From Wohlfahrtiimonas sp. (GTDB lineage Bacteria; Pseudomonadota; Gammaproteobacteria; Cardiobacteriales; Wohlfahrtiimonadaceae): a stretch of 7,032 nt of DNA. The DNA is taken from contig JASLHB010000044.1 of assembly GCA_030149965.1 (NCBI GenBank), positions 1 to 7,032 of the forward strand. The letters are read 5' to 3'. The position numbers were made by a program, and so were the translations under genes. Shown here one piece after another: positions 1 through 5,856 of the stretch (position 1 is the stretch's first letter; each line of letters begins with the position of its first letter). Under the pieces are notes generated by a model. The model was not told the DNA's origin. It saw only the letters and a list, made by a program, of their open reading frames with translations, and ran no database searches.

Positions 1-1
1 C

Positions 2-67
2 ATTGATCGCGTAATGGAATTAAAAACAGCGATGGCTCAGAATCATCGTTTAATTTTAGTGAAATAA
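2..67 (+). CDS. C-terminal end of an unidentified upstream gene (partial)
   Basis: An open frame enters from the left edge and ends at the TAA at 65-67. It encodes 21 residues, starting IDRVMELKTA and finishing HRLILVK. The 5' part lies outside the window, so the product cannot be identified. Nothing in the short tail (no cysteines, no recognisable motif) is diagnostic. It lies on the same strand as the large exported protein, which begins 43 bases after this stop, so the two could be co-transcribed. No terminator hairpin is visible between them. The frame is not certain to be a gene, but its clean ending and the position of the next gene's ribosome-binding site make it likely. Confidence 0.5.
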   Translation: MDRVMELKTAMAQNHRLILVK

Positions 68-79
68 AAATTCAATTAA

Positions 80-91
80 TTGATATATCAA
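80..91. promoter_or_regulatory. 12-bp perfect palindrome upstream of the pilin-fusion gene
   Basis: TTGATATATCAA reads the same on both strands and lies 19 bases before the start codon of the 772-residue protein. Its core also resembles an AT-rich -10 element, though no convincing -35 partner is visible at 16-18 bp. It could be an operator half-site pair, part of a promoter, or chance in AT-rich DNA. The call is weak. Confidence 0.2.
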
Positions 92-110
92 ATCATTAGG
101 TAAAATTATC

Positions 111-2429
111 ATGATAAAAACTTTGAAAGTTTCTATGGCTGTAGCAGGATTGTCATTTTCTGCCTTAACATTTGCAGTTGCGCAGCAATCAGATGTAAAA
201 GTCCCAAAATTAGATAAGAAAATTTCACGAGAAGCCTTTTTACGCGATAAATTGACAGATAATACTGTTGGCTATGCACGCTTCCCAACACAATTTGGTA
301 TGGCTTTTAACATTAAAAATAAAGCATCTGATAAAGTCATGAGCAATGATGTGAATGAACGAATGATGTTGCAGTTAAAGAAAGTTTTGCAAGATCCAAG
401 TTTAGTGAATGAGGCATTGAAGCAATATATTTCTATGCCTTTGGAACAAGTACCTTTCGATTTAGGGCAGTTAACATCAGTGATTTATACAGCTGTTAAT
501 GGTCCGATCGAGATCATGGCAACAGATATGAATAAGATGCTTTCACCTGCAACACAAGCGCTCATAGTTGTGCCTGTGAAATATTCATCTGCTAAAGAAC
601 TAGATGCAGATTTAGCTAAATTATTGAAGCAAGATGTTGGCATTAAAAACCAAAATGGTTTTTATGCATTATCACCAATTGCATCTATGTTTTTTGACGA
701 GAAAGATCAGCGCTTATTTGTTTCAATTGCACAAAGAGCACAATCAGAGAATCAATTGCAACAAACTGTTAATGCATTGAAAGCTACTAAAGAACATCGC
801 ATGTATGCTTATGAAAATCAGATTGATTTAACTGGTCAGAATTTTTTTGTATGGGCAGATGTTTCTGGTAGCCGTGATATGGCTGCAATGTTGACACAGA
901 AAGAAGCACCAACGGTTGCTGAATTTATTCAAAATACTGAAGGTTTAGCTTTGGGTGTTGGTACGACAGTGAATCAGCAAGGACAAGCAAAATTCATCAC
1001 AAAAACGAATACACAAAAGATTCAAGCGCTGAAAGATTTTGCAAAGCCGTTAGATTTTAAAACTGTTGGTGAACCTAAATATTTAGCAGTCATGGCTGTA
1101 CCATCAAAGCAAACAGTTGTTGAAGTTTTGAAGAATAATAATGTTCTGACAGATTCTGATTTAAAAACAATTGAGGTGCAATCAGAAGAAAATTTATCTT
1201 TCAATATCTTAGATTTATTAGATATTGCAGGGCCACAAATGATTGCTTATGAAGATAATACAGGCTCAAACTTCGCAATCGGCATCCAAAATAAAGAAGC
1301 ATTCCAACAATTAATTCAAAAGTTGGAAGCTAAGGATTATGCAACTCACACAGTTAGCAAAGGTATTCATGAGCTGAAATTGAAAAATCCATTAATGGAT
1401 TTGATGAAAAAATTCAGTGATAAACCTAATGCAAATGCGATGGAAAACTTGGGTCGTGAATATGGCATGCTCCAACCATGGTTGGCAGAGATGGTTTCAG
1501 CGATTTATGGCATTCGCGCAATGGATGTGAACTTCTATTTATATTGGAATGAAGAGCAGAATTGGATTGTGTTGAATACATTGCCATATTCATTGGCTGA
1601 ACGTCAAAAAGCGAAAACTTCTGTATCGAAATGGTTGGATAATCAGGGCATCCGTTCATCAGGTTTATTGTTGAGTTATACAACTGAAATAGAAGGCGCT
1701 GAAGAAGCTTGGTATCGTGATTACGTGAAATTCATGCGCAATAATTATGACTTATTAGGGCAAAAATTTGATCCGTTTGCTATGCCATCGCCATCTTCTA
1801 TGAAGTTCAATCCAACATCACGCATTGGTTTTCATACAGCAATGGATAGAGAATGGGTTGTTGTTTCATTGGATTATGATATCTCACCATTTTATGGTTA
1901 TTCCATGTTAGTGGGACAAAGTGGAATTGGCTTAGCTGGCATGTTGTCATCTTTTGCATTGCCTGCTTATGGTGATTACACAAAACGTACTTATGTTGCT
2001 GAGGGATTAGCATTGGCAACAGGCGCAAAACTTGCATCCACGGAATATTATTCAACTATGGGGCAATGGCCAATTGATAATGAGGAAGCAGGTTTAGCTA
2101 ATCCAGATATGATTGTAGGGCAAAGTGTTGATGGTATTTCAGTATTGCCTGAAGGTAAAATTTTTATTACATATAATCAAAAAGTTCAAGAGTTTGGTTA
2201 TGTGATATTGGCGGCAGGAACACCTGAAAATGGTTCTGTGCAATGGTCTTGTTCTGAAACAAATTTAGACTATAAATTATTACCACAGAATTGTAGAGAG
2301 GCAGTCATGGCAGCAGAATATCATTATGATGAAGCAGAAAGTGCTTATGAATATAGTTCTGAAGAAGATGATGAGTTTGCTACAGCAGCTGTTCAAGTTG
2401 CGGATGATGCAGCAGATACTGCGCAATAA
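111..2429 (+). CDS. Sec-exported protein of unknown function with a C-terminal type IV pilin-like domain
   Basis: This 772-residue protein is predicted to be exported. Residues 1-24 form a classical signal peptide: basic MIKTLK, a hydrophobic core, and a cut after AVA at residue 24. There is no lipobox cysteine. Residues about 25-590 match no family I can name with certainty. They appear to hold two similar alpha/beta units, near 105-190 and 365-430, loosely reminiscent of DUF3352-type periplasmic proteins. Residues 596-729 match a type IV major pilin: ALPAY at 616-620, DYT-R at 622-626, TEYY at 644-647, G-WP at 651-654, N657, AG at 660-661, GSVQWSC at 708-714, and LPQNCR at 724-729. The only cysteines in the protein, C714 and C728, are where pilins form their disulfide loop. 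Residues 730-772 form an acidic tail with no lysine or arginine. The start is supported by TTAGG ten bases upstream. A terminator follows. Function is unknown; envelope location is inferred. Confidence 0.85.
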   Translation: MIKTLKVSMAVAGLSFSALTFAVAQQSDVKVPKLDKKISREAFLRDKLTDNTVGYARFPTQFGMAFNIKNKASDKVMSNDVNERMMLQLKKVLQDPSLVNEALKQYISMPLEQVPFDLGQLTSVIYTAVNGPIEIMATDMNKMLSPATQALIVVPVKYSSAKELDADLAKLLKQDVGIKNQNGFYALSPIASMFFDEKDQRLFVSIAQRAQSENQLQQTVNALKATKEHRMYAYENQIDLTGQNFFVWADVSGSRDMAAMLTQKEAPTVAEFIQNTEGLALGVGTTVNQQGQAKFITKTNTQKIQALKDFAKPLDFKTVGEPKYLAVMAVPSKQTVVEVLKNNNVLTDSDLKTIEVQSEENLSFNILDLLDIAGPQMIAYEDNTGSNFAIGIQNKEAFQQLIQKLEAKDYATHTVSKGIHELKLKNPLMDLMKKFSDKPNANAMENLGREYGMLQPWLAEMVSAIYGIRAMDVNFYLYWNEEQNWIVLNTLPYSLAERQKAKTSVSKWLDNQGIRSSGLLLSYTTEIEGAEEAWYRDYVKFMRNNYDLLGQKFDPFAMPSPSSMKFNPTSRIGFHTAMDREWVVVSLDYDISPFYGYSMLVGQSGIGLAGMLSSFALPAYGDYTKRTYVAEGLALATGAKLASTEYYSTMGQWPIDNEEAGLANPDMIVGQSVDGISVLPEGKIFITYNQKVQEFGYVILAAGTPENGSVQWSCSETNLDYKLLPQNCREAVMAAEYHYDEAESAYEYSSEEDDEFATAAVQVADDAADTAQ

Positions 2430-2448
2430 TCATTGATAATATTCGTAC

Positions 2449-2480
2449 AAAAATCCTGCATAAACATGCGGGATTTTTTT
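2449..2480 (+). terminator. Rho-independent terminator after the pilin-fusion gene
   Basis: A 13-bp stem (arms 2449-2461 and 2466-2478, loop AAAC) has one T-G wobble and otherwise perfect pairing. It ends in a run of seven T bases starting 20 bases after the stop codon's end region. The A-run at the 5' side would give a T-run on the other strand, so the structure could act in both directions, but no - strand gene ends here. It separates the exported-protein unit from metR. Confidence 0.85.
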
Positions 2481-2556
2481 ATATTGGCTGCTTGTATATA
2501 AAGCCTTCGTTTTAAGTGCTATATTTTTCAAGATTATTTTATTATAAAGGTCAGCG

Positions 2557-3438
2557 ATGATTGAGCGAATCCATTTAAAAATATTGCGAGAAATCGAAAG
2601 GCAAGGCTCTTTGACCGCTGCTGCGGATGTGCTGAATCTGACACAATCAGCATTAAGCCATACAATCAAAAAGTTAGAAGGGCAGTTAAATACTGAGCTT
2701 TGGATGAAAGAAGGCCGAAAGCTACGATTAACAGAAGCCGGTCAATATTTGCAAGATCAAGCCAATCGTTTACTGCCACAATTAGAGCGAGTGGATGAAA
2801 ATTTAAAGCGATTTGCCAATCATGAAAAAGGCACATTGCATATTGGCATGGAATGTCATCCTTGTTATCAATGGTTATTGAGTATTGTGAATCCATTCTT
2901 ACAAGATTCGCCCGGCATTGATTTAGATGTCAAACAGCGCTTCAAGTTTGGTGGAATGGCAGCTTTGTTTAACTATGATATAGATTTGCTGATCACGCCT
3001 GATCCGTGGAAAATGACAGAAGTTATCTTTCAACCTGTTTTCGCTTATGAGCTTGTTTTGGTTGTGGGTGAAGATAATCCGCTGAGAAGACAAGATTATA
3101 TTGTGCCTCAAGAGTTGCTGGATGAAACTTTATTCACGTATCCAGTGGAAACAGCCAGATTAGATATATTTAGGCAGTTTCTAATTCCAGAGCAGTGCAT
3201 GCCAAAACAGCATAAACAATTGGAAGATACGGAGATTATTTTGCAAATGGTTGCTGCAAATCGTGGCGTTGCAGCAATGCCGCGCTGGCTTGTTGATAAA
3301 TATAGCAAAGAATTGCCCATTTATCCTGTGAGCTTAGGCGCAGGAATTTTTAAGCATATTTGCGTGGGATATCGTCAAACGGATCAAAATAATGCGCATA
3401 TTCAGAAATTTATTGAGTTAGCGAAACATAGTAAATAA
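2557..3438 (+). CDS. metR: LysR-family transcriptional regulator, MetR-like
   Basis: This 293-residue protein has full LysR length. The N-terminal winged helix-turn-helix lies at about residues 4-62, with SLTAAADVLNLTQSALSH at 18-35 as the recognition region. A periplasmic-binding-protein-like effector domain follows from about residue 92. Several stretches match E. coli MetR as I recall it: ECHPCYQWL at 99-107 (ECHSCIQWL in E. coli), YPV...RLDIFRQFL at 195-209, and QMVAA..GVAAMPRW at 230-244. MetR activates methionine-synthesis genes such as metE and metH, using homocysteine as co-effector; that role is known for the family and inferred here. The start has AAGG six bases upstream (2547-2550). 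Unlike the classical arrangement, no divergent metE is present and no TGAA-N5-TTCA box is visible just upstream. The acetyltransferase gene follows after 13 bases, probably on the same transcript. A MetR-like paralogue with another target is possible. Confidence 0.85.
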   Translation: MIERIHLKILREIERQGSLTAAADVLNLTQSALSHTIKKLEGQLNTELWMKEGRKLRLTEAGQYLQDQANRLLPQLERVDENLKRFANHEKGTLHIGMECHPCYQWLLSIVNPFLQDSPGIDLDVKQRFKFGGMAALFNYDIDLLITPDPWKMTEVIFQPVFAYELVLVVGEDNPLRRQDYIVPQELLDETLFTYPVETARLDIFRQFLIPEQCMPKQHKQLEDTEIILQMVAANRGVAAMPRWLVDKYSKELPIYPVSLGAGIFKHICVGYRQTDQNNAHIQKFIELAKHSK

Positions 3439-3451
3439 TGCAAAAGGCTAT

Positions 3452-4036
3452 ATGAAAGATTTTATTTTAGAAAACGAACACGTTTTATTGCGCCCATTAA
3501 CCACAGAAGATTTTGCATTATTGTTACCATATTCATTAAATGAACCTGAAACTTGGCATTTTTCACCAAGAAGTGCAGCAGGTGAAGATAATCTTCGTGA
3601 ATATATGAATTATGCGTTAACAAGAAAAGCGGAAGGCACAGAATATCCTTTTGTGGTGATCGATAAAAAATCGGGGCAATGCATAGGTAGCACGCGTTAT
3701 TACAATATCAGTGAGCGCAATCGTAACTTAGAGATTGGTTTTACTTGGTATGGCAAAGCATTTCGTGGTACAGGCTTAAATAAGCAATGTAAATTCTTAT
3801 TGCTGCAACATGCCTTTGAAGTAATGAATATATTACGCGTTGGCTTTAAAGCGGATGCCACCAATGCTGTGAGCGTTGCAGCGATGAAAAGCGTGGGTGC
3901 AAAAGAAGAAGGTATTCTTCGACAAGATACATTAATGCCGGATGGTAGATTCAGAGATACGATGGTTTTGAGTATTCTACAAAACGAATGGCACGATTTA
4001 GTGAAATCTATGTTGATGGCAAAATTGACTAAATAA
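3452..4036 (+). CDS. GNAT-family N-acetyltransferase, RimJ/RimL type
   Basis: This 194-residue protein is a single-domain acetyl-CoA-dependent N-acetyltransferase of the Acetyltransf_3 / COG1670 group. It begins with the typical LLRPLTTEDF at residues 12-21. It continues through GSTRYYNI (79-86) and LEIGFTWYG (93-101), which form the central strands. The acetyl-CoA pyrophosphate loop is FRGTGLN at 104-110, followed by the helix with KFLLLQHAFE. The later ADATN..SVAAMKSVGAKEEGILR and DGRFRDTMVLSIL segments are characteristic of this subgroup. The substrate cannot be read from the sequence. Ribosomal-protein N-termini, small amines and toxic amino acid analogues are all substrates of relatives. 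AAAAGG lies four bases before the ATG, a rather tight spacing. It starts 13 bases after metR and is probably co-transcribed with it. A stem-loop downstream may end the transcript. Confidence 0.88.
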   Translation: MKDFILENEHVLLRPLTTEDFALLLPYSLNEPETWHFSPRSAAGEDNLREYMNYALTRKAEGTEYPFVVIDKKSGQCIGSTRYYNISERNRNLEIGFTWYGKAFRGTGLNKQCKFLLLQHAFEVMNILRVGFKADATNAVSVAAMKSVGAKEEGILRQDTLMPDGRFRDTMVLSILQNEWHDLVKSMLMAKLTK

Positions 4037-4050
4037 TCAGCTAGAAATCA

Positions 4051-4074
4051 CTCCTGACATAATGGTGTCAGGAG
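4051..4074. promoter_or_regulatory. Perfect 9-bp inverted repeat, candidate operator or 3' stem-loop
   Basis: CTCCTGACA (4051-4059) and TGTCAGGAG (4066-4074) are perfect inverted copies separated by six bases. The repeat lies between the acetyltransferase stop and the VOC gene. A TATACT sequence at 4083-4088 is a good -10 match, so the repeat would overlap the -35 region of a promoter for the VOC-WYL unit, where a repressor site would be expected. The alternative is a 3' stem-loop of the metR-acetyltransferase transcript. The nearest T-run starts about 15 bases beyond the stem, so it is not a canonical intrinsic terminator. I favour an operator, possibly for the neighbouring WYL regulator; this is inference. 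Confidence 0.5.
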
Positions 4075-4126
4075 CACTTCGTTATACTCTTTTTAACTTC
4101 ATGAGAAGTGGATGTTTATGAATTTT

Positions 4127-4132
4127 AAGGAG
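4127..4132 (+). promoter_or_regulatory. Strong ribosome-binding site fixing the VOC gene start at 4139
   Basis: AAGGAG lies six bases before the ATG at 4139. In-frame ATGs at 4112 and 4118 lie upstream of this site and have no comparable Shine-Dalgarno sequence. The longer form would also put an unmatched MFMNFKESI ahead of the family's normal N-terminus. Confidence 0.85.
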
Positions 4133-4138
4133 AGTATT

Positions 4139-4519
4139 ATGTCATTCAATAGCCCAATCGCTTGGTTTGAAATTGTTACACAAGATTTTGAGCGTGCATG
4201 TGATTTTTACAGCAAAGCTTTCAACATTACATTTGAAAAAAGAACTGTTGATACCATGCAAATGGCGATTTTTCCTTATCAAGAAGGCAATGTTGGTGGT
4301 ACTTTGGTGCATAGCCCATGCTATAAAGATCATAAAGCTGGTGCAGGCACCGTTGTGGTTTACTTGAATTGTAATTCTGTTACTGAGCAGTTAAAGAAAA
4401 TTGTTGAATTAGGTGGCAGAGAAGTTTTCCCTGTGACAGCAATTTGTAACAATAATTTTATCGCAGGTTTTGAAGATAGCGAAGGCAATCACATTGGTCT
4501 TTGCTCTAAAGGTCAATAA
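4139..4519 (+). CDS. VOC-family (glyoxalase/bleomycin-resistance fold) protein
   Basis: This 126-residue protein has the length of a single VOC unit made of two beta-alpha-beta-beta-beta modules. Module one begins PIAWFEIVTQDFERACDFY (6-24), the usual opening of the COG3324-like subgroup. It includes GGTLVHSP at 53-60. Module two runs from VVVYLNC (72-78) through ELGGREVFP (90-98) to AGFEDSEGNHIGL (109-121). Relatives usually end GN-IGLHS; here the motif is IGLCS, with Cys122 where histidine is common, which could matter if that residue binds metal or substrate. E11 and H58 are other polar candidates, but no catalytic set can be assigned. Members include lyases, dioxygenases and binding-only resistance proteins, so the reaction is unknown. 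The protein is probably cytosolic. It is probably co-transcribed with the WYL regulator 42 bases downstream, behind the inverted repeat at 4051-4074. Confidence 0.87.
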   Translation: MSFNSPIAWFEIVTQDFERACDFYSKAFNITFEKRTVDTMQMAIFPYQEGNVGGTLVHSPCYKDHKAGAGTVVVYLNCNSVTEQLKKIVELGGREVFPVTAICNNNFIAGFEDSEGNHIGLCSKGQ

Positions 4520-4561
4520 ATTATAGTAATATTGTTACATAATTCTTATTGAGCCAATATT

Positions 4562-5245
4562 ATGCGCCGTGCTGATCGATTATTTGAAATCATCCAACAT
4601 TTACGCAGTCGACAATTAACGACTGCATTATGGTTGAGTGAAAAATTAGAAGTTTCAGAGCGAACAATCTATCGTGATATTCAAGATCTGATCAGTAGCG
4701 GCGTTCCAATTGATAGTGCTGCAGGCGTTGGTTACATTCTGCGTAAAGAGTATGATTTGCCGCCATTGATGTTTGATGCAGATGAAATCACAAGTTTGGT
4801 GATTGGCATTAAAATGGCAATGGCGCTCGGTGGCACTGTTGCCAAATCAGCCGAGCATGCATTATCTAAAATCAATCATGTGATCCCAAAAGCGTTGAAA
4901 CAGCGTATAGCAAGCATGCAAATTCATACACCGTTTGCTTATGAATGTAGTTTGATGAGTGATCATATTACTGCCATTAATCTTGCGATCCAAAATCGTC
5001 ATTCCATTGAAATGGATTACCAAAAGCTGAATCAAACGGCGATTGAAAGGCGCATTGTTTATCCTTTAGGGATTTTCTTTTGGAGCACGAAATGGACGCT
5101 TGTTGCTTGGTGTACTTTACGTGAAGATTTTCGCCATTTTAGGATTGATAAAATTCAAAGCCTCACAATGTTAGAAGAACAGTTCACCTTGGAAGGTCAT
5201 CAAAATTTACAAACATTCTTAAAATTAGTCACTGACCAAGTTTAA
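4562..5245 (+). CDS. YafY-type HTH-WYL transcriptional regulator
   Basis: This 227-residue protein has the full two-domain layout. The N-terminal HTH_11-type winged helix is at about 1-62: RRADRLFEIIQHLR, then LSEKLEVSERTIYRDIQDL at 25-43 as the recognition region, and a GVGYILR wing at 55-61. A WYL sensor domain occupies about 137-205. Its core is PLGIFFWSTKWTLVAWC (168-184) followed by LREDFRHFRIDKI (186-198). The name-giving W-Y-L is W178-T179-L180 here, a variant common in the YafY branch. R187, R191 and R194 are the conserved basic residues expected to contact a ligand. WYL regulators sense small ligands or nucleic acids; the ligand here is unknown. The Shine-Dalgarno is weak (GAG eight bases upstream), so translation may depend partly on the VOC gene 42 bases earlier. 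The 3' end overlaps the convergent phosphodiesterase gene by 21 bases. Confidence 0.9.
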   Translation: MRRADRLFEIIQHLRSRQLTTALWLSEKLEVSERTIYRDIQDLISSGVPIDSAAGVGYILRKEYDLPPLMFDADEITSLVIGIKMAMALGGTVAKSAEHALSKINHVIPKALKQRIASMQIHTPFAYECSLMSDHITAINLAIQNRHSIEMDYQKLNQTAIERRIVYPLGIFFWSTKWTLVAWCTLREDFRHFRIDKIQSLTMLEEQFTLEGHQNLQTFLKLVTDQV

Positions 5246-5737
5246 TAACTCATTAGTGCCTGCGTGATAAAAATCTACTTGATGTTTTTGATCTTTATTT
5301 AAAGTGATGATTGCATAAGTTTTTTCTTTGCGACCACGTGGGTAAGCTAAACTTCCCGGATTCACAAGTAAAATGTCATCTATTAATTCTGCTTTAGCAG
5401 TGTGAGTATGACCATACAAGGCAATGTTTGCGCCCATTTCCTTGGCTTTCTCATGGAATTTATCTAGAGATGATTTCACGCCATGCATGTGACCATGTGC
5501 CATATAAATTTTATGTTGCCCAACTTTAATGAATAGATCATTAGGCAAAGTGCGATCATAATCACAATTACCACGCACAATGTGCACATTTTTGAGAATA
5601 GGATCAAAGTTCATCAATTCAGAATCTCCACAATGGAATATTGCAGTGATATCAGTATGATTCTCAAAGATTTCCTTCAATGGCAAAACTAGCCCGTGTG
5701 TGTCGCTAATCACTAAGATTTTTTTATTCATTGTCAT
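5225..5737 (-). CDS. YfcE/YsnB-family metallophosphoesterase (predicted phosphodiesterase)
   Basis: This 170-residue protein is a calcineurin-like phosphoesterase close in length and sequence to Bacillus YsnB and related to E. coli YfcE and archaeal MJ0936. All five metal-binding motifs are intact: SDTH (D12, H14), CGD (D38), GNCD (N57), AHGH (H81, H83) and GHTH (H110, H112). NPGS at 126-129 is the usual closing motif. The family hydrolyses phosphodiester model substrates with Mn2+ or similar metals; the natural substrate is not settled. It is probably cytosolic. ATGs at 5737 and 5731 are both possible; the second gives MNKKIL, closer to relatives, and neither has a strong Shine-Dalgarno. A perfect TATAAT at 5754-5759 on this strand is the likely -10. 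The last seven codons lie antisense to the end of the WYL regulator gene. Confidence 0.92.
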   Translation of the reverse strand: MTMNKKILVISDTHGLVLPLKEIFENHTDITAIFHCGDSELMNFDPILKNVHIVRGNCDYDRTLPNDLFIKVGQHKIYMAHGHMHGVKSSLDKFHEKAKEMGANIALYGHTHTAKAELIDDILLVNPGSLAYPRGRKEKTYAIITLNKDQKHQVDFYHAGTNELLNLVSD

Positions 5738-5753
5738 GATTTTGAGTTCTTTT

Positions 5754-5759
5754 ATTATA
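5754..5759 (-). promoter_or_regulatory. Candidate -10 element for the phosphodiesterase gene
   Basis: Read on the - strand this is a perfect TATAAT, 17 bases before the ATG at 5737. No recognisable -35 lies 16-18 bases further upstream; that region is GC-richer than its surroundings. The transcript leader would be about 10 bases. Confidence 0.4.
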
Positions 5760-5769
5760 TTAAAATGCG
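5756..5769 (+). repeat. First copy of a 14-bp direct repeat in the divergent intergenic region
   Basis: TATATTAAAATGCG matches the copy at 5796-5809 at 13 of 14 positions, with starts exactly 40 bases apart. It overlaps the candidate -10 of the phosphodiesterase gene. The 112-base stretch 5738-5849 contains no gene and serves two divergent ones. A shortened TATATTAATG at 5821-5830 may be a third, degenerate copy. Confidence 0.45.
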
Positions 5770-5795
5770 CTATCGCAGCGGAGTTTCATTACAAC

Positions 5796-5809
5796 TATAT
5801 TAAATTGCG
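5796..5809 (+). repeat. Second copy of the 14-bp direct repeat
   Basis: TATATTAAATTGCG differs from the first copy only at one A/T position. The 40-base offset is close to four helical turns, which would put both sites on the same face of the DNA if they bind a regulator. AT-rich DNA makes part of the match cheap, but the shared TGCG end is less expected. Confidence 0.45.
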
Positions 5810-5856
5810 TGGAAAAATACTATATTAATGAGAGTAATTTCTATTTAATATGATCA

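Noticed and set aside
1022..2055. Three open frames on the - strand inside the 772-residue protein gene (60, 85 and 82 codons)
   Set aside because: They lie fully antisense to a well-supported gene, have no ribosome-binding sites, and their translations show no family features.
1896..2300. A separate, free-standing pilin gene downstream of the exported protein gene
   Set aside because: No stop codon separates the two parts, no start codon with a ribosome-binding site precedes the pilin helix, and the leader motif is degenerate, so one continuous protein is the better reading.
2430..2669. 79-codon - strand frame covering the terminator and the start of metR
   Set aside because: It runs through the terminator stem and the metR ribosome-binding site, has low-complexity composition and no recognisable start signal.
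2666..3320. Three - strand frames inside metR
   Set aside because: They are antisense shadows of a clear LysR-family gene, without initiation signals or homology.
4051..4094. Canonical intrinsic terminator after the acetyltransferase gene
   Set aside because: The stem is perfect, but the T-run begins about 15 bases after it, so the standard stem-plus-U-tract structure is missing.
4112..4138. Upstream ATGs (4112, 4118) as the VOC gene start
   Set aside because: They precede the AAGGAG Shine-Dalgarno that serves the ATG at 4139, and would add nine residues not seen in the family's usual N-terminus.
4142..4367. A + strand frame (66 codons) and a - strand frame (63 codons) overlapping the VOC gene
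   Set aside because: They are alternative-frame shadows; only the VOC frame encodes a recognisable fold.
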